In this document: positions 21,952-32,303 of the stretch, piece after piece
How the letters are laid out: each line of letters begins with the position of its first letter
Position numbering within the stretch: the stretch's first letter is position 1
Source: Pelomonas caseinilytica
GTDB taxonomy: Bacteria > Pseudomonadota > Gammaproteobacteria > Burkholderiales > Burkholderiaceae_C
NCBI RefSeq assembly: GCF_021353235.1
Contig: NZ_JAJTWT010000002.1
Coordinates: forward strand, 735,741-799,740
DNA length: 64,000 nucleotides
Direction: 5' to 3'
Notes under the pieces: generated by a model
Told to the model about the DNA's origin: nothing
Database searches by the model: none
The model's input: the letters and a program-made list of their open reading frames with translations, nothing else
Translations under genes and position numbers: made by a program

Positions 21952-23523
21952 TCAGCGGCTGATCTGCACCCAGGCGAGTTCGAGCCAGTTGTCGGGCCGG
22001 TGCACGGGCGTGACGTGGGCCCGCGCCGCCCAGGGGATGACCTGGCGGTGCAGCGGGATGACGTTGACCTGCTCGCGCAGCGCGGCCAGCGCGCCGCGGA
22101 TCTCGGACTCGCGCTTCCTCGCGTCGGGCTCGACGCTGGACTGCGCGGCCAGGGCGTCGGCCTTGTCGTTGCGGAAATTGCCGAAGTTGTAGTCGCCCAC
22201 GCCCTTGTCGCCGCGGCTGCGGTACAGCGGCGTGAGCACGGTCTCGGCGTCGGTCACGCTGCCGCCCCAGCCGTAGAGGTAGAGGCTGGTGTCGAGCTTC
22301 TCCAGCTTGGGGAAGTAGAGGGCCCGCGGCATGGCGTTGACCTTGACCTTGACCTTGAGCTGGGCCCACATCGCGGCCAGGGCCGAGCAGATCTGCTCGT
22401 CGTTGATGTAGCGGTTGTTGGGGCAGTCCAGCGTCACCTCGAAGCCGTCGGCAAAGCCGGCCTCGGCCATGAGCTTGCGGGCTGCGGCCAAGTCGTGGGG
22501 CAGGCGCGTCTCCAGGGCCGGGTCGTCGAAGGCGGCCGTGCTGGAGGGCGTCAGGCCGCCGGTGGGCAGGGACATGCCGCTCATCAGCTTGGTTCGCAGC
22601 ACCTCGATGTCGATGGCTTGGTAGAGGGCACGGCGCACACGCACGTCCTTGAACGGATTGCGGTCGCCAGGCACGCGGCCGTAGAGCAGCTTGTCGCGAG
22701 CCTGGTCCATGCCGATAAAGACGAGGCGGTTCTCGGGGCCGTCGATGATCTTGACGCCGGCCGTGTTGCGCAGCCGGGCCACGTCGCGCGGCGCGGGGTC
22801 GTGCACGAAGTCGATCTCGCCCGACACCAGGGCCGCCAGCCGCGTGGCGTCGCTGGCGATGGGGGTGAAGACGACCTCCTGCAGGTTGCCGGTGAAGCGG
22901 CCCCACCAGTTGGGGTTGCGCTTGAGCACCGTCTTGATGCCGGGCTGGCGGCTCGCCAGCATGAAGGGCCCCGTGCCGTTGGCGTTCAAGGCGGCAAAGC
23001 TCTCCTCCTTGTTCTTGAAGTCCAGCGGCCGGGTGACGCGATGGGCCTCGCACCACTTGCGGCTCATGATCCAGAGCTGGTCGATATGCTGCAGGAAGAT
23101 GGGATCGAAGGTGGCGAGCTGGAAGTCCACCGTCAGGTCGTCCACGCGCCGCGGCGTGCCGACGGCATTGGCGTAGTTGGCGATCTGGGAGGTGGGCTCC
23201 TTGGCGCGCTGAACCGAGAAGACCACGTCGTCGGCCGTGAGCGGCGTGCCGTCGTGGAACTTGACGCCCGGGCGCAGCTTGAAGCGCCAGCTCAGCGCGC
23301 CGGTCTGCGTCCATTGCGTGGCCAGGCCCGGCACCAGGGCGAGCTTGGCGTCGCGGTTGGTCAGGCGCTCGTAGATCTGGCCATTGACGGCATTGGTCAG
23401 GCTCTCGTTCTGCGAGTGCGGGTCCATGGTCTGCGGGTCGCCCGCGCCGGCCCAGCGCAGGGTTTGCGCTGAGGCGCCCAGGGCCAGGCCCAGCAGGGTG
23501 GCCACCATCCATCGTTTCATCAT
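21952..23523 (-). CDS. ABC transporter substrate-binding protein, family 5 (oligopeptide/dipeptide type)
   Basis: A 523-residue periplasmic binding protein. It has a signal peptide (MMKRWMVATLLGLALGASAQ), then family 5 landmarks: DPQTMDPHSQNES near the mature N-terminus, RFKLRPGVKFHDGTPLTADD and LYLYGWGGSVTDAETVLTPL. Ligands of this family include peptides, nickel, glutathione and sugars; the specificity cannot be read. No permease or ATPase gene is adjacent, so it is an orphan that must share a transporter. GGGAGAA lies upstream of tandem ATG codons (23523 or 23520). Confidence 0.92.
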   Translation of the reverse strand: MMKRWMVATLLGLALGASAQTLRWAGAGDPQTMDPHSQNESLTNAVNGQIYERLTNRDAKLALVPGLATQWTQTGALSWRFKLRPGVKFHDGTPLTADDVVFSVQRAKEPTSQIANYANAVGTPRRVDDLTVDFQLATFDPIFLQHIDQLWIMSRKWCEAHRVTRPLDFKNKEESFAALNANGTGPFMLASRQPGIKTVLKRNPNWWGRFTGNLQEVVFTPIASDATRLAALVSGEIDFVHDPAPRDVARLRNTAGVKIIDGPENRLVFIGMDQARDKLLYGRVPGDRNPFKDVRVRRALYQAIDIEVLRTKLMSGMSLPTGGLTPSSTAAFDDPALETRLPHDLAAARKLMAEAGFADGFEVTLDCPNNRYINDEQICSALAAMWAQLKVKVKVNAMPRALYFPKLEKLDTSLYLYGWGGSVTDAETVLTPLYRSRGDKGVGDYNFGNFRNDKADALAAQSSVEPDARKRESEIRGALAALREQVNVIPLHRQVIPWAARAHVTPVHRPDNWLELAWVQISR

Positions 23524-23569
23524 CGTCTTCTCCCAACGGCTCTGGCAGCCAGTTTAGGAGGCCCCGCAT

Positions 23570-24805
23570 TCACCGCTTTGCGTTGGGGTTCCAGAGTTCT
23601 TCGAGATGGGTAAAGCCCCAGTTCTCGGGCGGCTCGCGGCCGATGATGCGATCGCTGGCGCCGGGGGCGGACAGGTCGAGCAACTGCACGGGGATGGGCA
23701 TGCCGGACTTGGTCGAGTAGAAGACCTTGACCCGCGGCGTGATCAGCGACGCGGGGTTCTGGTCGATGACGACCGCCAGGCGCCCGGACTGCAGGCGCAC
23801 CAGGGTGCCGGCGGGATAGATGCCCACGCTCTTCACGAAGGCCTGGAAGACGACGGGGTCGAACTGCCCCTTCCACTGCGCCATGCGCTGCAGCGAGCCG
23901 GCCGGGTCCCAGGCCGACTTGTAGGGCCTCGTCGAGGTGATGGCGTCGTAGACGTCGCAGACGGCGCCCATGCGGGCGAAGAGGCTGATCTGGTCGCCCG
24001 CGAGCTTGTGCGGGTAGCCGGTGCCGTCGATCTTCTCGTGATGGTGCAGGCAGACGTCCAGCGCCGAGGCCGGCACCTTGGCGCCGTCCTTCAGCAGCTC
24101 CCAGCCGCGCTCGGGGTGGCTGCGCATCACGCTGAACTCGGCGTCGGTCAGCGCGCCGGGCTTGTTCAGCACCTCCAGCGGCATCTGCATCTTGCCCACG
24201 TCGTGCAGCAGGCCGGCCAGGCCCGCCTCGCGCTGGGCGGCAGCGTCCAGGCCCATGTGGCGCGCCAGGGCCACCATCAGGCCGCAGACGGCGACCGAAT
24301 GCATGTAGGTGTAGTTGTCCTTGTTCTTGAGCCGGGCGAGGCTCAGGAAGGCCGACGGGTTGCGCGCCAGCGAGCTGGTCACCTCGTCGACGATGGGCAG
24401 GCAGACCTCGGTGTCGATGGCCTTGCCGAGGCGGGCTTCGCCGAACAGCGCCGTGACGGCCTCGCGCGCCCGGTTCAGGACCTGGGCGGCACGGTCGAGC
24501 TCCTCTTCCATGCTGACCAGCTCGGGCAGCGCGGGGGACGCGACCGGCATGGCCGGCTCCGGCTCCGCGACGGGTTCGGCAACGGCGGCGGGCTCGGCGG
24601 CCTCGGTCGCCGCGGACGACAAGTCAGCCCCCTTGTCGATGTCGATCCAGATGGCCGGCACGCCGCTGGCCTGCAGGGCTGCGAGGTCGACCGGATCGGT
24701 CAGCACGAACTTGGTCTTCCAGAAGGGATGGGAGAGCCACGCTCCCTCCATCGCCTGGAGATACATGCCCAGTCTCGCTTCGGACGTCGGGATCTTTTTC
24801 AACAT
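23570..24805 (-). CDS. HD-GYP domain cyclic-di-GMP phosphodiesterase (DUF3391-HD-GYP)
   Basis: A 411-residue protein. Residues 1 to about 60 plus an Ala/Pro/Glu-rich linker form the DUF3391 N-terminal module. The HD-GYP domain has HD at 201-202 (GLLHDVGKM), the [12 protein letters not shown] signature with GYP ending at residue 265, and [19 protein letters not shown], all catalytic elements intact. It is predicted to hydrolyse c-di-GMP and so favour motility over biofilm. It lies 46 nt upstream of the family 5 binding protein; co-transcription is possible but functional linkage is unclear. Confidence 0.93.
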   Translation of the reverse strand: MLKKIPTSEARLGMYLQAMEGAWLSHPFWKTKFVLTDPVDLAALQASGVPAIWIDIDKGADLSSAATEAAEPAAVAEPVAEPEPAMPVASPALPELVSMEEELDRAAQVLNRAREAVTALFGEARLGKAIDTEVCLPIVDEVTSSLARNPSAFLSLARLKNKDNYTYMHSVAVCGLMVALARHMGLDAAAQREAGLAGLLHDVGKMQMPLEVLNKPGALTDAEFSVMRSHPERGWELLKDGAKVPASALDVCLHHHEKIDGTGYPHKLAGDQISLFARMGAVCDVYDAITSTRPYKSAWDPAGSLQRMAQWKGQFDPVVFQAFVKSVGIYPAGTLVRLQSGRLAVVIDQNPASLITPRVKVFYSTKSGMPIPVQLLDLSAPGASDRIIGREPPENWGFTHLEELWNPNAKR

Positions 24806-24898
24806 GGCGGCATCTATGCTCGCCAGGGAGTATCGATCGCCAAAAGTAAAAAATCGCTACCTCCACCGTGCAGCCCTGCACGTTTCCGCCGGAGAAAT

Positions 24899-24925
24899 GA
24901 AAAAGCCGCCCTCGCGGGGCGGCTT
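24899..24925 (-). terminator. Terminator after cytochrome c4
   Basis: The 9-bp perfect stem AAGCCGCCC / GGGCGGCTT (24903-24911, 24917-24925) with a 5-nt loop is followed on the minus strand by TTTTTCATTTC. It lies 18 nt past the cytochrome stop. Confidence 0.88.
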
Positions 24926-24943
24926 CTCGGCGCGCCGGGCGGC

Positions 24944-25588
24944 TCAGCGGAACTTGCTTTGCGGCACGGTGGCCAGCTCGGTCGGCAGGGTGCCGATGTA
25001 GCTGGCGATGGCCTTCAGCTCGGCATTGCTGAACTGCTTGACCTGGCCGGCCATCACGCCGTTGCTGCGGCCGACGGTGTTGTTCTGCTCGGTCTTGTAG
25101 GCCTTCAGCGCCACGGCGAGGTAGTCGGGATGCTGGCCGGCGAGCTTGGGGTAGCCCGGGTCGATGGGCTTGCTGAAGTTGGCGCCGTGGCAGGACACGC
25201 AGGCGCCCTTGGTCAGCAGCTCGGCCACGTTGGCGGGCGCGGCGGGGATGGTGTCGGCCACGGCGGGCAGCTTGGCCTGCTGGGCGTAGAAGGCGGCGAT
25301 GTCGTTCATGTCCTGCTCGGACAGCGAACCGGCGATGCCGCGCATGGTGGGATGCTTGCGGTCGCCCTTGGCATAGGCCTGCAGGGCGGAGACGATGTAC
25401 TTGGCGTTCTGGCCGGCGATCATCGGGACCTTGTGGATCTCCGGGAAGCTGGCCTGGTAGCCCGGAATGCCGTGGCAACCAATGCACATCGCAATCTTTT
25501 TCTCACCCGCCTTCACGTCCTGGGCCTGGGCGCTGAAAGCACCGAAAGCAGTGGCCAGGGCGAGCGAGATCTGCAGCAGTTTTTTCAT
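24944..25588 (-). CDS. Diheme cytochrome c4-type protein
   Basis: A 214-residue periplasmic protein with signal peptide MKKLLQISLALATAFGAFSA. It has two c-type heme sites: C35-I-G-C38-H39 and C130-V-S-C133-H134, one in each tandem cytochrome domain. Met axial ligand candidates are in GIAGSLSEQDMND and GVMAGQVKQFSN. It resembles cytochrome c4, which shuttles electrons from the bc1 complex to terminal oxidases. It is divergent from moxR, with an 18-bp dyad between them. A frame extension upstream of 25588 runs antisense into moxR and is rejected. Confidence 0.92.
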   Translation of the reverse strand: MKKLLQISLALATAFGAFSAQAQDVKAGEKKIAMCIGCHGIPGYQASFPEIHKVPMIAGQNAKYIVSALQAYAKGDRKHPTMRGIAGSLSEQDMNDIAAFYAQQAKLPAVADTIPAAPANVAELLTKGACVSCHGANFSKPIDPGYPKLAGQHPDYLAVALKAYKTEQNNTVGRSNGVMAGQVKQFSNAELKAIASYIGTLPTELATVPQSKFR

Positions 25589-25624
25589 GGTCCCCAGGGG
25601 TTCGTGTTCTTGAGCGGCGGCGAT

Positions 25625-25642
25625 TATAGGAGGGCTCCTATA
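25625..25642. promoter_or_regulatory. Perfect 18-bp dyad overlapping both divergent -10 regions
   Basis: TATAGGAG-GG-CTCCTATA has 8-bp perfect arms. The minus strand reads TATAAT at 25628-25623 and the plus strand TATACT at 25639-25644, so putative -10 elements for cytochrome c4 and moxR both overlap the dyad. No good -35 was found in either direction, as expected for activated promoters. A single regulator could govern both. Confidence 0.6.
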
Positions 25643-25688
25643 CTGGACCGGCCCCCTTCCAGCCCCGGTTTTGTCCCGGTTTTCCCCC

Positions 25689-26543
25689 ATGAAATTCCAA
25701 GGTTCCGACCAGTACGTCGCCACCGCCGACCTGATGCTCGCGGTCAATGCCGCGGCCACGCTGCAGCGCCCCCTGCTCATCAAGGGCGAGCCCGGCACCG
25801 GCAAGACCATGCTGGCCGAGGAGGTCGCCCGGGCGCTGGACATGCCGCTGCTGCAGTGGCACATCAAGAGCACGACCAAGGCCCAGCAGGGCCTGTACGA
25901 GTACGACGCCGTCAGCCGGCTGCGCGACAGCCAGCTCGCCGGCATCGAGGGCAGCGACCGCGTCCGCCACGTCGAGAACTACATCGTCAAGGGCGTGCTC
26001 TGGCAGGCCTTCGAGGCCGACCGGCCGGTGGTGCTGCTCATCGACGAGATCGACAAGGCCGACATCGAGTTCCCGAACGACCTGCTGCGCGAGATCGACC
26101 GCATGGAGTTCTACGTCTACGAGACGCGCCAGCTCGTCAAGGCGCGGCACCGGCCGCTGGTCTTCATCACGTCCAACAACGAGAAGGAGCTGCCCGACGC
26201 CTTCCTGCGCCGCTGCTTCTTCCACTACATCAAGTTCCCCGACGCCGAGACCATGGGCCGGATCGTCGACGTGCACTTCCCGACGCTCAAGAAGGACCTG
26301 CTCGCCGCCGCGCTCAAGAACTTCTACGACGTGCGCAACCTCCCCGGCCTCAAGAAGAAGCCCAGCACCTCGGAGCTGATCGACTGGCTCAAGCTGCTGG
26401 TGGCCGAGGACGTGCCGGTGGAAGCCCTGCAGGCCAAGGACGAAAAGGTCGGCATCCCGCCGCTGGTGGGCGCCCTGCTGAAGAACGAGCAGGACCTGAC
26501 CCTGTTCGAGAAGCTGGTGTTCATGCAGCGGACCAACCGCTGA
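25689..26543 (+). CDS. MoxR-family AAA+ ATPase
   Basis: A 284-residue AAA+ protein. Walker A GEPGTGKT is at 33-40, Walker B is VVLLIDEIDKAD, sensor 1 is FITSNNEKELPDAFLRR. MoxR ATPases act as chaperones that activate or insert cofactors into partner complexes, typically with a vWA protein. The vWA partner here (coxE-like, 31107-32303) is four genes downstream in the same direction. I use the ATG at 25689; a TTG six codons upstream is in frame. The stop overlaps the next gene (TGATG). Confidence 0.93.
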   Translation: MKFQGSDQYVATADLMLAVNAAATLQRPLLIKGEPGTGKTMLAEEVARALDMPLLQWHIKSTTKAQQGLYEYDAVSRLRDSQLAGIEGSDRVRHVENYIVKGVLWQAFEADRPVVLLIDEIDKADIEFPNDLLREIDRMEFYVYETRQLVKARHRPLVFITSNNEKELPDAFLRRCFFHYIKFPDAETMGRIVDVHFPTLKKDLLAAALKNFYDVRNLPGLKKKPSTSELIDWLKLLVAEDVPVEALQAKDEKVGIPPLVGALLKNEQDLTLFEKLVFMQRTNR

Positions 26544-26770
26544 TGGCCCAGGACCTGAACCGCGCCCTGCGCGAGGGCCTGGCCGACGCCATCGGCTTCG
26601 TCGGCGGCGCCCTGGCGGGCTGGTGGCTGGGCCGCCAGTTCGGCATCGACTTCATCGCCAGCGCCGAGTGGAACGCCGCCCAGTTGCTCGGCCTGCTGCT
26701 CATCGTCGCAGGCAGCGGCGCCGGCCGCTGGCTGGCGCGGCGCCTCATCCTGAAAGACCGCCAGCCATGA
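26543..26770 (+). CDS. Small membrane protein, unknown function
   Basis: A 75-residue protein with two likely membrane helices: IGFVGGALAGWWLGRQFGI and AAQLLGLLLIVAGSGAGRWL. It ends in a basic tail (RRLILKDRQP). The start shares an A with the moxR stop (TGATG) and its stop overlaps the GNAT gene (ATGA), so it is embedded in the coupled operon. I recognise no family. Confidence 0.8.
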   Translation: MAQDLNRALREGLADAIGFVGGALAGWWLGRQFGIDFIASAEWNAAQLLGLLLIVAGSGAGRWLARRLILKDRQP

Positions 26771-27378
26771 GTGCAGCGCTGCGCCGCCCCGTCGAACCGG
26801 TGACCCTGGCCGCCGGCCCCATCCGCCTCGTCCCGCTGACGCTGGACCACGTGCCCGGCCTGCAGGCCGCCGCGGCCGACGGCGAGCTGTGGCAGCTGCG
26901 CTTCACCAGCGTGCCCGAGCCCGCCCAGACGCGCGCCTACGTCGAGGCCGCGCTGGCCGGCCAGGCCGCGGGCCACCGCCTGCCCTTCGCCGTGCTGGAC
27001 GCCGCCACCGGCGAGGTGCTGGGCTCCACCAGCTACCACGACATCGTGCCGGCCATCGCCCGCCTGGAGATCGGCTACACCTGGTACGCCGCCCGCGTGC
27101 AGCGCACCGCCGTCAACACGACGGCCAAGCTGCTGCTGCTGACCCACGCCTTCGAGACCCTGGGCGCCGCCCTCGTCGGCTGGCGCACCGACAACTTCAA
27201 CCACGCCTCGCAGCGCGCCATCGAGCGCCTGGGCGCCAAGCGCGACGGCGTGCTGCGCCACCACGCCCTGCGCCGCGACGGCACGGTGCGCGACACCGTG
27301 ATGTACAGCCTCACCGCCGGCGAATGGCCCGAGGTGAAGGCCCACCTGAACTGGCAACTGACCCGACAGCGACCATGA
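26767..27378 (+). CDS. GNAT-family N-acetyltransferase (RimJ/RimL type)
   Basis: A 203-residue acetyltransferase of the ribosomal-protein-acetyltransferase group. It opens with the group's IRLVPLTLDHVPGLQAA, has GEVLGSTSYHDIVPAIARLE followed by GYTWYAARVQRTAVNTTAKL (acetyl-CoA pyrophosphate loop region) and NHASQRAIERLGAKRDGVLR in the last helix-strand unit. The substrate is unknown; an N-terminal amine or small molecule is likely. Start and stop overlap neighbours by ATGA on both sides. Confidence 0.9.
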   Translation: MSAALRRPVEPVTLAAGPIRLVPLTLDHVPGLQAAAADGELWQLRFTSVPEPAQTRAYVEAALAGQAAGHRLPFAVLDAATGEVLGSTSYHDIVPAIARLEIGYTWYAARVQRTAVNTTAKLLLLTHAFETLGAALVGWRTDNFNHASQRAIERLGAKRDGVLRHHALRRDGTVRDTVMYSLTAGEWPEVKAHLNWQLTRQRP

Positions 27379-29381
27379 AGCAAAGAGCCAAGGCCTCCGC
27401 CGAACCGACCTTCACCGTCGATGCGCTCTGGGCCTTGGACCGGATCGGCGAGGCCAGCCTCGGCCCCGACGGCGCCCAGGCCGTGGCCGGCGTGACCCGC
27501 TACTCCATGGAGACCAACAAGGCGCAGAGCAGCCTGTGGCTGTTCTCCACTCTGGGCGGCGAGCCGCGCCGCCTGACCGAGGCGGGCGAGAAGGACGGCA
27601 ACCCGCAGTGGAGCCCGCGCGGCGACCTGATCGCCTTCGTCGCCAAGCGCGAGCAGGCCGGCGTCAAGGACGAGGAGGCCCAGCTCTACGTCATCCCGCC
27701 CGACGGCGGCGAGGCGCGGCGCGTGGGCCAGGTGCCTGGCGGCGTCGAGGCCTTCAAGTGGTTCCCGGACGGCCGCCGCATCGCCTTCGTCGCATGGGTC
27801 TGGCCCGACCGCAAGGCCGCCGAACAGGCCGAGGCCCTGCGCGAGTTCAAGGCCCGCAAGGAGACGGCCTACGTCACCGACGAGGCCCTCTACCGCTTCT
27901 GGGACCACCACATCCCCATGGGCCGCGTGCCCCACCTGCACGTGATGGACGTGGCCACCGGCAAGGCGCGCGACCTGTTCGAGGGAACGCCCTTCGAGCT
28001 GGGCCGCGCCGAGCCCGACGCCAACGCCTTCGACATCTCGCCCGACGGCCGCCGCATCGTCTTCGCCTTCGACCCCGCCGCCGAGAAGCAGCTCGACAAC
28101 CGCTTCGCCCTGGCCGAGATCGACGTCCGCACGCGCCAGGTGCAGACCCTGCTGCGCGACGGCGACTGGGACTTCAGCGCGCCACGCTACAGCCATGGCG
28201 GCGCCCACCTCGCCTTCCTCGCCAGCCACCAGGCCCGTGGCCACAACCGCCCGACGCAGCTCGCGGTGCTCGACCAGCACGGCCGCTGGGCCGTCTTCAG
28301 CGAGGGCTGGGACCACGAGGTCAGCGCACCGCTGCGCTGGGCCGAGGACGACCAGGCCGTGCTCTTCACCGCCGAGGACCGCGGCCGCCGCCATCTGTGG
28401 CAGTTCGCCCTGGGCGACCGGCGCGCCGACATCGTCTTCGAGGGCGGCCACGTCGGCAGCTTCGACGCCCGCGGCGGCTTCATCGCCGTCAACCACGACA
28501 GCGTGCAGTTCCCGCCGCGGCTGTCGGTGCTCGACGGCGACGGCGCCGTCCGCCGCATGGAGGCCCTCAACGACGAGCGCCTGGCGGCCCACCGCTTCGG
28601 CCGCCACGAGGAGGTCAGCTTCACCGGCGCCCGCGGCGACGATGTGCAGATGTGGCTCATCCACCCGCCGGGCTTCAGCGCCCGGCGCAAGTGGCCGGTC
28701 ATGCACGTCATCCACGGCGGCCCGCACACGGCCTTCGGCGACAGCTGGCACTGGCGCTGGAACCACCAGGTCTTCGCCGCCCAGGGCTACGTCGTCGCCT
28801 GCGTCAACTACCACGGCTCCTCCAGCTTCGGCTTCGAGTTCCTGGACAGCATCACCGGCCACTGGGGCGAGTACGAACTGCAGGACATCGAGGCCGCGAC
28901 CGACTGGCTGCTGGCCAGGCCGTGGGTGGACAGCCGCCGCATCGTCGCCACCGGCGGCAGCTACGGCGGCTACATGGTGGCGTGGATGAACGGCCACGTG
29001 CCGGCCGGCCGCTACCAGGCCTACGTCTGCCACGCCGGCTGCTTCGACTGGCAGGCCATGTATGCCGACGACGCCTGCAGCTGGCACCGCAAGGAGCTCG
29101 GCGCCGCCTACTGGGACGACCCCGCCAAGGTGGCCGCGCAAAGCCCGGTCAGCTTCGCCAGGCAGTTCGCGACGCCCACCCTCGTCATCCACGGCCAGCT
29201 CGACTACCGCGTGCCCGACGCCCAGGGCCTGGCCTACTACAACACGCTCAAGAGCCAGGGCGTGCCCGCGCGGCTGGTGTGGTTCCCCGACGAGAACCAC
29301 TGGGTGCTCAAGCCCCGCAACAGCCGGCTCTGGTACGGCGAGTTCTTCGCCTGGCTGCAACGCCACCTGCCGCGCCGCTGA
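27375..29381 (+). CDS. S9-family prolyl oligopeptidase-like serine peptidase
   Basis: A 668-residue two-domain peptidase. The N-terminal beta-propeller contains TolB/WD-like repeats (e.g. GNPQWSPRGDLIAFVAK, FDISPDGRRIVFAFD). The C-terminal alpha/beta hydrolase has Ser529 in GGSYGGY, Asp610 in GQLDYRV and His642 in DENHW. No signal peptide is seen, so it acts on short peptides in the cytoplasm, as acylaminoacyl/dipeptidyl peptidases do. It is coupled by ATGA to the GNAT gene and by TGATG to the M28 peptidase, suggesting a joint peptide-processing role. Confidence 0.93.
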   Translation: MKQRAKASAEPTFTVDALWALDRIGEASLGPDGAQAVAGVTRYSMETNKAQSSLWLFSTLGGEPRRLTEAGEKDGNPQWSPRGDLIAFVAKREQAGVKDEEAQLYVIPPDGGEARRVGQVPGGVEAFKWFPDGRRIAFVAWVWPDRKAAEQAEALREFKARKETAYVTDEALYRFWDHHIPMGRVPHLHVMDVATGKARDLFEGTPFELGRAEPDANAFDISPDGRRIVFAFDPAAEKQLDNRFALAEIDVRTRQVQTLLRDGDWDFSAPRYSHGGAHLAFLASHQARGHNRPTQLAVLDQHGRWAVFSEGWDHEVSAPLRWAEDDQAVLFTAEDRGRRHLWQFALGDRRADIVFEGGHVGSFDARGGFIAVNHDSVQFPPRLSVLDGDGAVRRMEALNDERLAAHRFGRHEEVSFTGARGDDVQMWLIHPPGFSARRKWPVMHVIHGGPHTAFGDSWHWRWNHQVFAAQGYVVACVNYHGSSSFGFEFLDSITGHWGEYELQDIEAATDWLLARPWVDSRRIVATGGSYGGYMVAWMNGHVPAGRYQAYVCHAGCFDWQAMYADDACSWHRKELGAAYWDDPAKVAAQSPVSFARQFATPTLVIHGQLDYRVPDAQGLAYYNTLKSQGVPARLVWFPDENHWVLKPRNSRLWYGEFFAWLQRHLPRR

Positions 29382-31027
29382 TGCGCCGCCGCCATCTGCT
29401 CGACGCCCTGGCCGCGGCGGCGGCCGGCACGGTCCTGCCCGGTGCCGCCTGGGCGCGCAAACCGCAGCCTGCGCAGGCCGAGGTCCGCCGCCTGCAAGCC
29501 CACCTGCGCTTTCTGGCCGACCCGCTGCTGCAGGGCCGCGAGGCCGGCACCCGCGGCTTCGAGCTGGCCGCCCGCTACGTGGCCAGCCAGTTCGCCCAGA
29601 TGGGCCTGAAGCCCCTGGGTGAGGCCGGCGGCTACGCCCTGCCCGTGGCGTTGAAGACGGCGCGGCTCGCGGCCACGACGCCGGTACTGGAACTCTGCCG
29701 CGGCGACGCCTGCGAACGCCTGGCCTACCTCGACGAGTTCGCCACCCGGCCCGACCTGTCCACGCCCCGCAGCGAGGTGCAGGCGCCACTCGCCTTCGTC
29801 GGCTATGGCATCGAGGCGCCGCGCTTCGGCCTGGACGACTACGCCGGCCTGGACGTGGCCGGCCGCATCGTCGTCGTGCTCTCCGGCCGCCCGCCGCAGC
29901 TGCCGACCGAGGAAGGCGCCCACTTCGGCAACGGCCGCACCAAGGCCGAGCTGGCCGTCAGCCGCGGCGCCGTGGGTCTCATTTCGCTGGCGACGCCGCG
30001 CAGCGAGATCGCCGCCCCCTTCCATGCCTCGCGCCAGTACGCCGACAGCCTCTCGATGGACTGGCGCCGGCCCGACGGCCGCGGTGGCAGCGAGATCGCC
30101 GGCCTGCAGGCCTTCGCCACGGTCAGCCTGCAGGCGGCGCCGCGGCTGATGGCGGCGCTGGCGCCGGACTTCACCGCCCTGGTCGCCGACGCCGAGGCCG
30201 GCCGGCCCCTGCCGCGCGGGGCGCTGGGCCTGTCGGCGCGCCTGGTGCGCGATAGCGTGCTCAGCGAGGCGCTCAGCCACAACGTCGTCGCCCTCATCGA
30301 GGGCCGGCACCCGCGGCTCAGGCACGAGGTGCTGCTGCTCACCGCCCACCTCGACCACCTCGGCCACAAGACCGGCCCGCAGGGCGAGATCGTCTACCCC
30401 GGCGCGATGGACAACGCCATCGGCATGGCCACGCTGCTGGAGGCCACCCGCGTGCTGGCCGCCGGCCCGGCGCCCGAACGCTCCATCCTCGTCGCCGCGC
30501 TGACCGCCGAGGAGAAAGGCAGCCTGGGCTCGGCCTGCCTGGCGGCGCACCCGCCGCTGCCGGCCGAGACCCTGGTGGCCGACGTCAACATCGACATGCC
30601 CATCCTGCTGCACGACTTCCGCGAGGTCGTCGCCCTCGGCGCCGAGCATTCGTCGCTCGGCCAGGCCGTCGCGGTAGCGGCCCGGCGCCTCGGCCTGGCC
30701 GTGGTGGACGACCCCATGCCCGAGCAGAGCCGCTTCACGCGCTCCGACCAGTACAGCTTCGTGCGCCGCGGCATCCCCGCCCTCATCCTCGGCCCGGGCG
30801 GCGCCTCCTTCGACCCGCGCGAGGACGGCAACGCCCTGATGCGCGACTTCCGCCGCCAGCGCTACCACCAGCCCGGCGACGACCTCGCGCAACCCTTCCA
30901 CTGGCGGGCCGCCCAGCGCTTCGCCCAGCTGCACGTGGAGCTGCTGCGCCAGCTGTCGCACGAGCCGCATCGTCCCCGCTGGAACCCCGGCGACTTCTTC
31001 GGCGAGCTCTACGCCGCCAGGCGCTGA
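29381..31027 (+). CDS. M28-family zinc aminopeptidase, exported
   Basis: A 548-residue M28 peptidase with an inserted PA domain. The N-terminus MRRRHLLDALAAAAAGTVLP has an Arg-rich, Tat-like signal, cleaved after AWA. The PA segment lies around FVGYGIEAPRFGLDDYAGLD. Zinc and catalytic residues: His in LTAHLDHLG, Asp in PGAMDNAIG, the Glu pair in TAEEKG, Asp in DVNIDMP and the terminal His in RYHQPGDD. It removes N-terminal residues from peptides in the periplasm. The start shares one base with the S9 stop. The next gene is 79 nt away. Confidence 0.93.
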   Translation: MRRRHLLDALAAAAAGTVLPGAAWARKPQPAQAEVRRLQAHLRFLADPLLQGREAGTRGFELAARYVASQFAQMGLKPLGEAGGYALPVALKTARLAATTPVLELCRGDACERLAYLDEFATRPDLSTPRSEVQAPLAFVGYGIEAPRFGLDDYAGLDVAGRIVVVLSGRPPQLPTEEGAHFGNGRTKAELAVSRGAVGLISLATPRSEIAAPFHASRQYADSLSMDWRRPDGRGGSEIAGLQAFATVSLQAAPRLMAALAPDFTALVADAEAGRPLPRGALGLSARLVRDSVLSEALSHNVVALIEGRHPRLRHEVLLLTAHLDHLGHKTGPQGEIVYPGAMDNAIGMATLLEATRVLAAGPAPERSILVAALTAEEKGSLGSACLAAHPPLPAETLVADVNIDMPILLHDFREVVALGAEHSSLGQAVAVAARRLGLAVVDDPMPEQSRFTRSDQYSFVRRGIPALILGPGGASFDPREDGNALMRDFRRQRYHQPGDDLAQPFHWRAAQRFAQLHVELLRQLSHEPHRPRWNPGDFFGELYAARR

Positions 31028-31106
31028 GGCGGCCTGTGCGCCTACGCGACGGCGCCGGCCCTCACTGCATAATCGTTTTCAACCCGCCGCCCCTGCCCGC
31101 GCCGTC

Positions 31107-32299
<1,193 letters not shown>

Positions 32300-32303
<4 letters not shown>

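Noticed and set aside
20698..23472. 924-codon plus-strand frame
   Set aside because: It spans two unrelated genes on the other strand (lipoprotein and binding protein) and reads as Val/Gly/His-rich noise.
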